Shown here in pieces: positions 12,036 through 25,019 of a stretch of 50,720 nucleotides of DNA. The stretch comes from Paramecium octaurelia. Taxonomy: Eukaryota > Ciliophora > Oligohymenophorea > Peniculida > Parameciidae. The first letter of the stretch is position 1; every line of letters starts with the position of its first letter. Under the pieces are notes generated by a model. It was given only the letters and a program-made list of their open reading frames with translations, was not told the DNA's origin and did not search any database. The stretch spans positions 498,223 through 548,942 of the forward strand of contig CAJJDP010000048.1 of the NCBI GenBank assembly GCA_905182995.1. The letters are read 5' to 3'. The position numbers were made by a program, and so were the translations under genes.

Positions 12036-13990
12036 CCCAATCGATTTGATAGGCCGATATAAAATAATTCTTTTTTATCTTTTTAGAATCTCATAGAAGT
12101 CCTTTTTCTCATGTTTTATATTTTCAAATAAGAAAGAACAATTAGATGAAAATTTAATAATTTATGCCTTTAAATTTAATATGAATAAAATATAAAACTA
12201 AAAACTTTTTCATTGTAGGAAAGAGGAAATCATTGGTTTATATGTATTGGACATTTGATTTATAAAGTTGCGATAGCGTTTAGCGAATAATTTTTAGTTA
12301 ATTACTTACTAAAATTACTGAAGCAGTTCCTAATAATTAATAACAATTCCAAATTCCTTGAATATTTTAAATTCAGTATAATTTCATTATAGATGTAAAC
12401 CGATCGTCTATTGTTATTATCTGGTTGCTTCATTGATAAAGTTTATAGGAAAGTCTTAAGAAATTTATCCAAAACTATTTTTATAAATTTATGAGTAATT
12501 TAAAAAAAAAATAATTATTATGTATTGCTGGATGAAAGATTGTAAATCTATTGCAGATTTATTTATTTATGGAAATACAGTGATTTGCCATCAGAGAATA
12601 CTATTTTTATAATTTAGGATTTTTTTTTCATATTGTCAAAAAATACAAATTTGCCGGATAATACAGAATGCATATATTTTAACATCCACTAAATACTTAA
12701 GATCATCTAATATTTACTCATTAAACTTCAGACTTTCTCAAAAAAAAAAGGAAATATAATATCTAACTTAATCTACTAATCTATTTAATGTTAAATTGCT
12801 CCATACCCAATCTTTCTTTCTTAAAGAGCATCTTGATAGTAATATCAATAAATTGATGCAGAAAGGAAATTTTTAGCATTATCAAAAATTATTATTAATA
12901 ATAACAATTTAACAATATTTTACATTTCCTTGATTTATTAGGAAGATGTTAAGTTTTAACAATGAGAAATAAATTAAATAATCATCATTAGGAATCTGAG
13001 CTGGATAGGTAATGTTTTGCTTTTCCTTCCATAAAGTTAAAAATTCTCAATTATATATTTATATCAAAGTTAAAAGAATTAATAAACCTCTTAATCTCCT
13101 GTGCATTTTATAATGTTGTTTAAGAAAAGATTATTCTTAAATTAAATATTCAATAGATAGTAAAATATTATGATTTAATTATCTCTTTCATGCTACTTAT
13201 AGGTTTTTTATTTTTTAATTCTCATTTTTCAACCTATTACGATTTATATTATTTATTCACTTCTTTTTATTTCATTATTTAGCTCCCATAAGTATTCAAA
13301 GAAATTTAAGAATATTTGTTGATTTTTAGTTTATACATCATTTTGCTCATCCCATATTAATTTTTTTGAATGCCAGCATTGATTTATCCTAATCCATAAT
13401 CATTAATTCAAATTAACATATTTTTATTCATTTATTTGAGTTCATTATGTATTTGATATTTTCAAAATATTATTCAATTTATCAAACTTTAAAAGAAATT
13501 ATATTCAATAAAAATACAGGGCTTTACCCTAATAACCATAAAATGATATCATTTTTATTGCCTTTTCAATAAGTAATCGATATATAATATGTTCATAAAA
13601 GCAACAATTCTTTTTATTACATGTAAATTTCCTAAATTATGAATAAATCTCGAGTTGAAACTTTAATATTTATGTATCTTGGAGAAAATACTACAATCTT
13701 AAATTACAATACAATATATAAACATTTTCCCACTTGCTGATTAATAAATTTTTTCAACTATTTTAAATATTAAAAAATTTTTAATGTGGATTTGTATCTT
13801 AATCTCAACTACAAATAAGTCAGTAGTCATTTAAAATTTATGATACAGAGTATGTCATTTTAATCTATCCCTCAAAAAAAGAACTGTTTAAAACAGAATT
13901 AATAGAAGACATGTATTCTATTTAAGCAAAAGAGGACTCTGATCATCATTGATTCTGTTAGTTAAAAGATCAAAGGAAATTAAGTCATTT
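12036..13990. other. Long stretch without recognisable genes
   Basis: About 2 kb of very A+T-rich DNA with poly-T/poly-A runs. Frames on both strands meet TGA about as often as chance predicts. No repeat, RNA gene or protein family was recognised. Confidence 0.45.
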
Positions 13991-15790
13991 TTATATTAAT
14001 GATGATCTTTATCAATATTTAGTATTAATCTCAACATGTCAGGTATATAAATTATATAATACCCTATCAAATACTTTAATTCATTTATGATTACCTGTTT
14101 TAAAAGCACATAAACTCAATAAATTAGAATGGAGCTCTTCAAAATTATGATGCAAAACCAGTCTTTTTAATTCATTCATCTAATTTGAACTATAGTCAAC
14201 TTTCTATCACAATCTGAGCCATTTAAATGCAACCAATTCTCTTCCAAAGTATATTTCATAAGTTGTGCAGTTTTCTTCATATTTAATATATGACATTTCA
14301 GTCACATACAGTTGTCTTTTGGAAATATCTTATTCTTTGATATTAAAAACTTGTCATTCAGTCTTGTCTTGCCACTATTGATGAGCAAATTCTCTCTAAT
14401 TCGTGCGTTTTTTGGATTTAACTTCAATGGATAGTTTTTTTATACGGCAGCCAAAAGTAGTTGCATCTTTCGTTGCCTTTCTTTGAAAATAAAGCTATCA
14501 CTTATTATGATCGCTTTTTTTTAAATTGACCCAACATAGATAAATTCTCAACCACCCTTTGTTCAATATATTGACTGTATCCTTTGAAATTTGATATCTA
14601 ATTCTTCTTGAACAGTTAGTTATTAGTGTTTTAAAGCTACAACCAACTGGCCATTGTAGTTCTCTTAATACCTCATATTATCTTGATAGTGGAAATTCCA
14701 AACCTTGTTATAGACCAAGGCTCAAATTTACAAATGTTCTAAATGTTCAAGATATTTTTCATAATAACAACTGTCGATTGCGTATAACAGATTCATGTAG
14801 GCGATCAAATTTAGAACTATTATTTTTTAATAGCATCCATTTTTTAATTAATATCCATTCTATTGATTTTATGACTTATTATTAAACCTCAGTTTGGCTG
14901 GAGAAGAATCTAAACTTGTGATAATAATAAATAAGAAATCCTTGTCTACTATTTCTATTAATAAGTTTGCTACTATGTAGCACTACTTGAATAGTTTCAT
15001 CAATTCAATATGAAGAACTGGGGTACTCAGCAGCAATATAATTTATTGATTCTAAAAATTTCTTTTAATTGCAAAGCTCCTTGTCTTCATTTAAGAAGTC
15101 AAAGTCACTTCATGAAGTAATTTCAATACTGACTGTATTAACATTAATTAATAAAGGCGTGCATATTTTGCCTACCTGTTTTGCTTGTATAATCAAAGCA
15201 AATTTCGTTATGATAGTTTTTGCCCTTCAAGTTATATTAATGGAATAATTATTTTTTGAATAATATATGTCAATTAAACATGAATTGAGTATTGACTGGA
15301 AAGCTCTGCCGGCAGTTAGCGTTGATAAGGATGTTAAGTAACGGCATTGTAATTAATTCACGTATTCTTCTTGGTCTGTTGCTCTGGATATAACGTATCT
15401 TCAAGTTTTAATTATAAAGACTAAACATGTTGATTCCATTTTAACTATTAGATCTAGTAGTCATATCATGCACTTATGTTGACTTAAAATTAGAAATGAT
15501 TTATGATACCTATTTTCATAGCACCTGCAATAATATGAAAGAAGATACTGGAAATTTTATAACTTCTTCTTTATTTGCTGTAGGAATTATAAGCTAATCC
15601 TAGAATAATGCATTGATATCAGAATCAATATTCCTCTTCTTTCTTGTATTTTATTATAATGACATCGACCAAAATGCTGTCTTTCGCATTAGAAGGCAGG
15701 AAAGACTATTTATTTTTTATTTTAGGTTACTATTTCATCATCTCCTTTATAAAGATAAAATTTGCCGCATCTTTATGGCTACTTGAATAA
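13991..15790 (-). other. Possible decayed coding region, minus strand
   Basis: G+C is slightly higher than in the neighbours. One minus-strand frame reads for several hundred codons with scattered TGA (for example STPVLHIELMKLFKQCYIVA and LLLAAVQKNYPLKLNPKN). Another frame reads ENCTTYEIYFGRELVAFKWL near 14260. The frames overlap and TGA density is close to chance, so I make no functional claim. It could be one large relic gene. Confidence 0.25.
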
Positions 15791-15808
15791 TGTTCTACCT
15801 GAGTCTAT

Positions 15809-16216
15809 ATGCAGAAAAAATTGATCAAGGCTAAAGATCTTAGACAAAAGCGTATGGACAAATAAGAGTGTGTCATCGAGAAAAACAACTTTATATTTCC
15901 TAAATGGAATCTATAAGGATAAGGATGTTAGTCAGAGATATTTAAAATTCTTAAAAAAATCTAGATCATATTGGCAGAAGAAACATAAGGTATAGATAAG
16001 ACAAAGGACTACAAATGGCTTAAATATATGTTTCAGAAAGGGGGACTTAGAAAAATTCTAATATTCTTCATCTAAATACTAGTTCGAGATAGTAACCACC
16101 AGACGATAAAAAATTAACGATCTATGATAGTTAATACTAACTTTCACTATAAATATTTACATACTCAAAGAGAATTTATTTTACTGAACCATTACTAAAC
16201 CGAAGATACTAGATGA
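15809..16216 (+). CDS. Uncharacterised ORF or gene fragment (135 aa)
   Basis: ATG 15809, directly after an in-frame TGA, opens 135 codons rich in Lys and Gln. They include coding-like sequence such as NNFIFPKWNLQGQGCQSEIF and YKWLKYMFQKGGLRKILIFF. A second frame on the same strand is open even longer (about 15795-16399), so which frame is real cannot be settled by reading. The segment may be a fragment of a large protein. Product unknown. Confidence 0.32.
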
Positions 16217-16776
16217 ATATGACTATATTATTTGGAATAAGGCCTGAAAAAAATGATTGGATTATTTGTAACTCTAGGATACGAACTTAGTCACTTCTAG
16301 AATATGTTTTGATTGAACGGTAGACATTTTTGGAATTTTTTGCCTTCCATCGCAATATAAATTTAACAAAATTTGATATTTTGAAATACTTAAATTAATG
16401 ATTAAAAATCAATAAATCATTAAATGTAAGCTCTTGCATATTTCAAAATATAATTTGACTTTTCCTTGAAATTCACCCTTTATTAACTATAAGAATCTGT
16501 TAAACAATATATAATCTAAGTTTTCCATTCTCCTTATTCCATCCCCTGACTTCTGAATATATATTTTGTTTTTTATCCAAAAAAAACTATATACACAACA
16601 CCTAATTATTTTTCTAAACAACAATAAATTGTTGTTAATTTTTTTGTTTTTTTAATCTTTCAACAACTACAACACCTTCCCCCAATAACTAACTTGTCTC
16701 TGTGGAGTTTTAGAGATCACTGCTCTTCTTTAAATTTAGCTCTCATGTCTTTTTCGCATTGTAATTTGCCAGTATG

Positions 16777-17020
16777 TCATAGCATTTTTTCAAACCTTCT
16801 CTCTTTTTATTAGTATAGGAAAGAGTTTTAGAAAGGCTGCTTCCAAAAATGCTCGTGAAATGCACACTCTATATTTTTATTTTTGTTATACTAACTCTAA
16901 TAAATATTCCTTTCCTCAGCAGTCAAAAACCTACATACTTGATCAAAGCCAGCATCTATAATTTGCTTTATGAAGTGAACACCGCTTAATTAAATAACAA
17001 AATAAGTATTAATAACTGTG
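16777..17020 (-). pseudogene. Unidentified coding relic
   Basis: A minus-strand frame of about 80 codons reads GVHFIKQIIDAGFDQVCRFL, then TAEERNIYQS, then FHEHFWKQPFQ. It ends at TGA 16779-16777, and coding-like sequence (GKLQCEKDMRAKFKEEQ) continues beyond in the same frame. The amino-acid mix is protein-like, but there is no start, no full domain and no recognised family. Confidence 0.3.
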
Positions 17021-17334
17021 TATTTGATATTAAAACTTAATGGATATGTTTTTCTTTTGGGAGAGACTGGAAAGTTGATTTCATTTTACCAATTTAAATA
17101 TTGTCTGGAAAGATTTAAACACTAAAACACAGTTTCAAACTTTTCTTACAAGAAAAAAATGATCTACCTTGTTCAAAATAGTATTCTCATAAAAATTAAT
17201 TTGATTACTATAATATATATTTTAAGATTCCGCCTACATTGTGATTTCTCTTTCTGATGATTATGCCTCCTTCTCTATAACTAAATTTGTTGAGAAAAAT
17301 TAATAGATATTCAATATTATTTAATAAATAGAAA

Positions 17335-20016
17335 ATGAGTTGCTACCATGAGCAAAATGAAGATTTGTATATGATTTTGGCTTAATCTAAAGCTTTTGAT
17401 GAGGAAATCTTACCAATTCTTATTAAAATATTCAAAAAAGAGAAAGTTTAGGACTGTCTAAAATTTCTCTCATAAGATCAAAATATAAGGCAAGCCTAAT
17501 TAAATATATTATAAGTAAATAATTCTTCAATATTGGATTAGGAATAGAAGCTCAATGTTGGACAGAATATCATAAAGAGAATTTCAGATATTCTCAAAAA
17601 AATTAGGGATCATAATTTTAATGAACGGAATTACTCGTAAGATGAATATGAGGATATTAAAAAAGATGTAATCACAAAAATATCCTGGGATAGAAGGATC
17701 ATATAATTATTAAAATTTTTAGTTCATCTTACTGCTTTAGATGAGAAATACATTTAGTGTGGATCAAATTCTCTTCATTTGCTAGTTGAAATGAAGGTTG
17801 ATTTAAGAGCACAATCATTTGTAAATATTAAAATAAAAAATACTTCAATTATAGGAGGAAATTTTGTCATGTGCGACTTGAGTGAATCTGAATTCGACAA
17901 TGTCATTATAAGCGGAATAAATTTGAGTGGAGCCAAATTAATTAAGTGTAAATGGAAAAGTTTAAGAATAAATGAGTTAATGCAGTTAAATGGTCATAGT
18001 GATAGTGTTAACTCAATTTGGTTTTCTACAGATGGTAAGTCAGTAGCTTCTAGTAGCGATGATAATTCCATTCGTTTTTGGGATGCTAAAAGAGGAAAAT
18101 TAAAAATTTTATTATAAGGTAGATGGAAGATAAAGTCAGTCTGCATCTCACCTAAAGGTACAGCATTAGCCTATTGCAGCAGAAATATTGTGTATTTATG
18201 GAATAAAAAAACAAAGAAGTGCATATTTAAACTAAAAGATCATACAAATGATGTTAGCTCTGTTAATTTCTCTCCTGATGGTGCTACTTTAGCATCTGGT
18301 AGTGATGATAAGTCTATTCGTTTATGGGATGTTATGACAGGATAATAAAAAGCCAAATTAGATGGTCATTCTAATACAGTTTCTTCAATTTGTTTCTCTC
18401 TTGATGGTACTATATTAGCATCTGGTAGTAAAGATAACTCCATTCGTTTATGGGATGTTAAAACAGGATAATAAAAAGCCAAATTAGATGGTCATTCAGA
18501 TTGTGTTAATTCAATCTGCTTCTCTCCTGATGGTACTACATTAGCATCTGGTAGTTAAGATAACTCTATCCACTTAAGAGATGTTAGGACAGGATAATAA
18601 AATGCCATATTATATGGCCATACTAAGGATGTTATGTCAGTTTGTTTCTCTTTTGATGGGACTACATTAGCATCTGGCAGTTTAGATCAGTCTATTCGTT
18701 TATGGGATGTTAAAAAAATATAATAAAAAGCCAAATTTGTGGGTCATACAAGTTAAGTGTAATCAGTCTGTTTCTCCCCTGATGGAACTACCTTAGCGTC
18801 TGGGAGTTTGGATAAGTCTATCCGCATATGGGATGTTAAGACAGAAAAATATTCATAGCCTAACTTAGTTGGTCATACCGGAGATGTCAATTCAGTCTGT
18901 TTCTCTCCTGATGGGATTATAATAGCATCTGGTAGCTTAGATAAGTCTATTTGTTTATGGGATGCTAAAACAGGATTACTAAAAGCTAAATTAGATGGTC
19001 ATGCTGGAGTTGTCAATTCAATCTGCTTCTCTCCTGATGGGATTACAATAGCATCTGGGAGTGATGATAAATCTATTCATTTATGGGATGTTAAAACAGG
19101 ATTATAAAAAGCCATATTAGATGGTCATTCAGATTAAGTTCTATCAGTTTGTTTCTCTCCAGATGGTTCTAAATTAGCATCTGGTAGTTCAGATAAGTCT
19201 ATCTTTTTATGGGATGTTAATACAAAATAAATAACATCTAAATTAGGTCCTATTGATTTTATTTATTCAATCTGTTTCTCTCCTGATGGAACCAAATTAG
19301 CATCTGGAACTATGGATAAGTCTATTTACTTATGGGATGTTAAAAAAAGATAATAAAAAGCCAAATTAATTGGTCATACTAGTTGTGTTAATTCAGTCTG
19401 TTTCTCTCCTGATGGGACAATCTTAGCTTCTGGTAGTTATGATAACTCGATCCGTCTATGGGAAGTTAGAAAAGGATAATAAATATCAAAATTAGATGGT
19501 CATATTAGAGATGTAAAGTCTGTCTGTTTCTCTCCAAACGGGAATAAATTAGCATCTTGTGGTAGCGATAAATCAATCCGTTTATGGGATGTTAAAACCG
19601 GATAGTAAATAGCCAAATTAGATGGCCATACTCATTTAGTCATGTCAGTCTGTTTCTCTCCTGATGGTACTATATTAGCATCTGGTGGTTATGATACCGC
19701 TATCTATTTATGGGATATAAAAACAGCACTTTAAATCTTACCTTAAAACTCTTGTTGCAGAGATATTCTGCCATTAAATACATACCCTATATTTTTAACA
19801 AAAGTTCCTCCATTAACTGGTATTTATTCTCGCTATCATTTAGCATTTTATCATATTACTATCCTTCGAATTTCCTAATATCCTCATTTAGAATCTTTAG
19901 GAGCTTTTATCCTGCTAGGAGAATTTGTAACTTATTAAGGCTTTGAATTAAAATAATTGTTCCAATCTAAGGGAAGTTTCATTTTTGATCGCTCAATAGG
20001 ATTACAATAAAATTGA
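17335..20016 (+). CDS. Pentapeptide-repeat plus 14x WD40 protein (893 aa)
   Basis: One uninterrupted frame of 894 codons runs from ATG 17335 to TGA 20014-20016, without introns. Residues 1-145 are a helical N-terminal region. Residues about 155-215 hold a short pentapeptide-repeat stretch ([20 protein letters not shown], then [12 protein letters not shown]). About residues 218-800 hold 14 WD40 repeats of the form [20 protein letters not shown] followed by [18 protein letters not shown], which is enough for two seven-bladed propellers. Repeats 2 and 11 are the most diverged. The C-terminal 95 residues have a conserved-looking end ([20 protein letters not shown], then GEFVTYQGFELKQLF). The build suggests a cytoplasmic protein-interaction scaffold. 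Partners are unknown. The repeats are also very similar as DNA. Confidence 0.93.
17986..19733 (+). repeat. Tandem WD40-coding repeats, ~126-bp period
   Basis: Fourteen units of about 42 codons, with long identical DNA words in most units (TCTGTTTCTCTCCTGATGG, TTAGCATCTGGTAGT). The middle units are the most alike, which suggests recent duplication or gene conversion inside the gene. Confidence 0.9.
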
Positions 20017-20455
20017 TTATTATACATTAAGCATACAAATATATATCAATTTAATTAGTATTTTGGTTTTTCTTAGTGAAATAAATACCGCCACTTACTT
20101 AAGAGCATTAAGTATTACTAAATTTTTTCTTAAAATTTGTTCAAATGAATTAATTCATGTAAAAATCAAGAATGTTACATATCCGAAAAACCTCGACATA
20201 GTAAACTCTAAACATATATACGAAATGAGAAGACAGTTTTGACAAGTTAATCAAATTGTAAAAGGAAGAATAGTAAATTTCATTTGATTAGACTTTTTCA
20301 AGTGTATCTTTCTTACTTCCAAATTACTATATATAGAGGCTGTCAAGTTTGATTGAATTTCAAGGTATAACATTATTTGGTGATTTTATGAAATAAATCT
20401 TATAAATTAATAATCAATAATAATTTATTGAATTTTTTACTAAATCAGTTAACGC
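20017..20455. other. Intergenic stretch, no gene seen
   Basis: A+T-rich DNA after the WD40 gene. Nothing recognisable was found. Confidence 0.5.
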
Positions 20456-20698
20456 ATGCAGACGGTTAAAGATATGACATTTCTGAGAGCTTATACAGAG
20501 CCTTAAACATGTTATGCTCATTTCAACCAACGACTTATGTTGGATGCTTGTTGACACACCAACGCTAAGTTTGTAGGTTTCCTCTCAGGACTTGTACACA
20601 ATTAAAGTCTTACATGGATTGCACTTTTCAGGAAAATGGAGGAGAATTAAGTAGCTTTCCTTTTATAAGAAGCTAAGTTCGACAGGTGCTACGAAAAA
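20456..20698 (+). pseudogene. Unidentified coding relic
   Basis: ATG 20456 opens a frame reading MQTVKDMTFLRAYTEPQTCY, interrupted once by TGA at 20552-20554. It then reads HTNAKFVGFLSGLVHNQSLT and KMEENQVAFLLQEAKFDRCY up to a run of TGA codons. The composition is strongly protein-like and richer in G+C than the surroundings. Coding-like sequence continues downstream in another frame (GLLEHSFN, NLRWCIGRLESLNLGFFRR). No family recognised. A decayed transposon gene was considered, but no catalytic motif was seen. Confidence 0.38.
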
Positions 20699-22377
20699 TG
20701 ATGATGAGAAAATAGGGGCTTTTGGAGCATAGTTTTAATTGAGAGTTGCTATAGCACGTCGAGAATTTGAGGTGGTGTATCGGTAGATTAGAATCTCTCA
20801 ATCTCGGATTTTTTCGGAGATTATGAAACCGTCGGCTCCTTAAAGTGCATGGTCGAACTGTAACCAATAACACAATTATATGCCCAGCTATAGGTTTTAT
20901 GCAGCCAAGGTTTTGATAGCTTAGAGGAGGCGAAAATTCTAACTCTGAAGGATCAAAGAGCTACATTGAAATTAATGAATTTTTGGAGTCTCATCTTTTA
21001 TAATAAAATGAATAACGTTATTATCCGAAATGTGCTTCGCCCTCAGATGGTACATTTAATTCCGTTGGATAAGTTTTCGGGGTAATAAAGAGCTCATATA
21101 ACTACTAATGGATTATCTTAGTCTTGAAGCGATAGATAAATACTAGTTAAATTGATAACATATTTATTTTCTGATTGTTAAATTTCTAAATTGAATATTT
21201 TGGTCATGCGCAAATTCAATAATAATATTGCTTATGCTAAAGGTGAAGTTTTGATGATGATCAAAAAAGAGCTACTTGAAAAATATCCAAACACATAGGA
21301 AGAATGGATGTGTTTGAATGCTAAAGCTCAGAGTGTTCAAGTAGAATAACTAAAAAAGTTAGCCCATAAGTAGAATCTATGACAAAAATCAATAATACTT
21401 TATAGCACTTACTTCTCCTAACTTAATTAATCCAATCAAATTCCTATCTTTGTCTTAGATGATTTAATTGGTTCAACTTATCGATTTTAACGTTAAAGGA
21501 TTTCTAGATTAGAAACAGCCTCTGAATACAAGGATTTCGGTTAATTTATTGATTAAGACAAAATCCAAACCAATTATTGAAAATTAAACTTTTTTGACAA
21601 GAAAAAACAAAAAGAAAGTATTTGGGAAAATTGATAAGGCAAAAAAAGATTGAGACGTTATTATATGTCCCAGCTTGGTTATGTAATCTAAAATTAAAAG
21701 TCACAAAGATGCCTCTATAGCCAGAGCAGGAAATAAGCATCAAACTGATTTTATGGAAGTAAATCTGTAATGCTTGTCAAGTGTGATTTTTTTATGTTCA
21801 TGACCATCAGTCAGGAAATACAAGTGCGGCTGCATATGGAGGCACTTCATCTAGGAGGAAAGCAACCTTAAAAAGAAAATCCCTACTTAAGAAAAATAAC
21901 ATAAATATAGGCTATTTGGGGTAAGAATGACAACAATATACTCCAAACTCATAGCATTTTTAATAAAACTATACAGCGGTGAGTCCCATTAACTACGATA
22001 TTTATTGTTCTAATATGGACAACTTTTCTGAGTATATTTTTCATAATTTAAGAGCAATTAGTTGATTGAAAGGATTATTCATATATTTGATTTCAGTTAC
22101 CATCTTAACTTGATTCTGACAAAAATCTGATTCCGACAAATATGTTTTAATAAGTGTATCTCGCTATCATCCATTATTTTATCTAAAATCAATAATATCT
22201 CATGTTAATTATGTCTTATTCACACTTTTTTACAACTAAACTTCTGATAGATGATGAGCTGAATGCTTTGCATCTGTTAGCAATTGCTTTAAAGAATCTA
22301 AAAATTAATATGATTTTTAGTGATATATTTTTGCTGGATAGTTGAAGATTAGATATAGACGAGATATTTAGTTATAA
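20699..22377 (+). other. G+C-richer region with broken frames
   Basis: Several short coding-like frames lie on the plus strand. One is a 58-codon ORF at 21206-21382 (MRKFNNNIAYAKGEVLMMIK, then KELLEKYPNTQEEWMCLNA). Another is a longer frame near 21440-21750 (RISRLETASEYKDFG, then KKRLRRYYMSQLGYVIQNQK) broken by TGA codons. It looks like one or more decayed genes. No transposase or recombinase motif and no terminal inverted repeats were found. Confidence 0.3.
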
Positions 22378-23657
22378 TACTTTAGTTCTGCAAGATATTT
22401 AATTATAGTATTTTGTTCACAAAAATCTCATATAATGATGCAGAAGCCATATATTTGAACGGATAGATATTATTATCTTTAGCTGAAATTGAGCCAAGGT
22501 AGCATCTTAAAATTCAATTAAATTATTTAAAGTTTGGAATAAAATATCTGTGATAAAAGTGAGAGGATTTAAGATACTTATTAAAATAGTAGTCAACAAT
22601 ATCTCCCTCGGATTCAGAAAGTAGTCAAGAGGAGGAGATGCATCCAATTTGTCGCAAACGAACACTTAATCGTAATGAATGAATCCTTACTAAGCAACTA
22701 TAAAAAGAGTGAATTAGTTAAGGATTTCCAGATTGACGGCATCACATAACTGGTCTAAATAAATAACAATCTCTATCAATAATACGATGCTCAAGAACAT
22801 CTTGGAGCAAGATTTAGAAAACAAAGAAGGTAATTCTGATCTTTTTACCAAATCCAGGAGTTTGATACTGCAATCTGGTCTTATTGTGCTTAATGACGCT
22901 CCTTCACTTGAAAATTCCTAGAAAGGATAACATACTGAGAGCTGTGATAGGGAATAATAGTTGTAGGCTCTTTAAGGCAACTCTTATTATTTGTTATCTC
23001 TTTATTATTCCCTTTATCTTTTGGATGTGTTCACTTTGGTTTCAAAACGTGGGGCTCCTCTAAAAGTCTCAGTTTTTTTTCTCAACTCTACATTTATTGA
23101 ATAAACCCTTTAAATTTTGTCATTTTCCCACGTTTATTTTTGGATTTATCAATTCGTATTTCTATTCCCTAGAATCAAATGAAGACTTTAATTACACAAC
23201 TGACCAGGTAATTAAACCCATCCTAGAATGATGTCTTTTAAGGGATCTAAGAAATCTCTTTACTCTCTGTTTTAGTCTACATTTCAACTCTTTAGGAGCT
23301 TTAAATTTACACAAATCCCCTAGTACATAGTTGAAGACGTCAAAAAGGCCTTAAAATGTTGGCCAACTGTTGAAAGGACGAAGTGCTCTAAGTTTATCTT
23401 CTCCTGAATTTAACAAATATAAGGTAATAAAATAATTAACATTTTCGAAATTTAACTTATCTAATTTGTCGATTACTACTAGATCGACAATATTAAATTC
23501 ATTAAAGCAGTAAAAGAAAAAAATTATGTTTTTCCTATATTTTAAATCAACTCTTATTGTAACACTAAAATATATTTTCGGATATCAAATAAAATAATTA
23601 TATTCTATAGAATTTTAATTGAAACTAACTTAATTATAATTATATATCATTTTTATA
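22378..23657 (+). repeat. Left copy of a 1,280-bp contig overlap
   Basis: Matches 23740-25019, with no difference noticed where compared by eye. The copies follow each other across the n at 23739 and are best read as the same locus in two overlapping contigs. It contains a Ser/Glu-rich frame (ISPSDSESSQEEEMHPICRK) and a hydrophobic frame, both broken by TGA. Confidence 0.85.
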
Positions 23658-23738
23658 ATAATACGCTAGTTATTTTTATATATATAACACTAGTACACTA
23701 GTAGCTGTTAATACAAGCATTTTAACCTATAAACAATG
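23658..23738 (+). other. End of first contig: alternative rearranged junction
   Basis: Directly after the TATA at 23654-23657 the sequence equals 28996-29048, then jumps to 29098-29125. This contig therefore lacks the 3,976-bp segment 25016-28991 and the 49-bp segment 29047-29095, both at TA-containing boundaries. Confidence 0.85.
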
Positions 23739-23739
23739 N
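23739..23739. other. Contig join (single n)
   Basis: First of five single unknown bases, also at 30414, 39360, 43325 and 48499. At each one the sequence on the right restarts inside the sequence on the left. Confidence 0.9.
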
Positions 23740-25019
23740 TACTTTAGTTCTGCAAGATATTTAATTATAGTATTTTGTTCACAAAAATCTCATATAATGA
23801 TGCAGAAGCCATATATTTGAACGGATAGATATTATTATCTTTAGCTGAAATTGAGCCAAGGTAGCATCTTAAAATTCAATTAAATTATTTAAAGTTTGGA
23901 ATAAAATATCTGTGATAAAAGTGAGAGGATTTAAGATACTTATTAAAATAGTAGTCAACAATATCTCCCTCGGATTCAGAAAGTAGTCAAGAGGAGGAGA
24001 TGCATCCAATTTGTCGCAAACGAACACTTAATCGTAATGAATGAATCCTTACTAAGCAACTATAAAAAGAGTGAATTAGTTAAGGATTTCCAGATTGACG
24101 GCATCACATAACTGGTCTAAATAAATAACAATCTCTATCAATAATACGATGCTCAAGAACATCTTGGAGCAAGATTTAGAAAACAAAGAAGGTAATTCTG
24201 ATCTTTTTACCAAATCCAGGAGTTTGATACTGCAATCTGGTCTTATTGTGCTTAATGACGCTCCTTCACTTGAAAATTCCTAGAAAGGATAACATACTGA
24301 GAGCTGTGATAGGGAATAATAGTTGTAGGCTCTTTAAGGCAACTCTTATTATTTGTTATCTCTTTATTATTCCCTTTATCTTTTGGATGTGTTCACTTTG
24401 GTTTCAAAACGTGGGGCTCCTCTAAAAGTCTCAGTTTTTTTTCTCAACTCTACATTTATTGAATAAACCCTTTAAATTTTGTCATTTTCCCACGTTTATT
24501 TTTGGATTTATCAATTCGTATTTCTATTCCCTAGAATCAAATGAAGACTTTAATTACACAACTGACCAGGTAATTAAACCCATCCTAGAATGATGTCTTT
24601 TAAGGGATCTAAGAAATCTCTTTACTCTCTGTTTTAGTCTACATTTCAACTCTTTAGGAGCTTTAAATTTACACAAATCCCCTAGTACATAGTTGAAGAC
24701 GTCAAAAAGGCCTTAAAATGTTGGCCAACTGTTGAAAGGACGAAGTGCTCTAAGTTTATCTTCTCCTGAATTTAACAAATATAAGGTAATAAAATAATTA
24801 ACATTTTCGAAATTTAACTTATCTAATTTGTCGATTACTACTAGATCGACAATATTAAATTCATTAAAGCAGTAAAAGAAAAAAATTATGTTTTTCCTAT
24901 ATTTTAAATCAACTCTTATTGTAACACTAAAATATATTTTCGGATATCAAATAAAATAATTATATTCTATAGAATTTTAATTGAAACTAACTTAATTATA
25001 ATTATATATCATTTTTATA
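23740..25019 (+). repeat. Right copy of the 1,280-bp contig overlap
   Basis: Matches 22378-23657. In this contig the sequence continues through the gene segment 25016-28991 instead of skipping it. Confidence 0.85.

Noticed and set aside
13991..15790. A single long gene with TGA read as tryptophan
   Set aside because: The intact genes in the window end at TGA and use TGG for Trp, and the TGA spacing here is what chance predicts.
17779..18117. Short separate WD40 ORF
   Set aside because: Only a piece of the 893-aa frame, cut by reading TAA as stop.
20456..23738. A Tc1/mariner-type or tyrosine-recombinase transposon
   Set aside because: No catalytic motifs or terminal inverted repeats could be found by eye.
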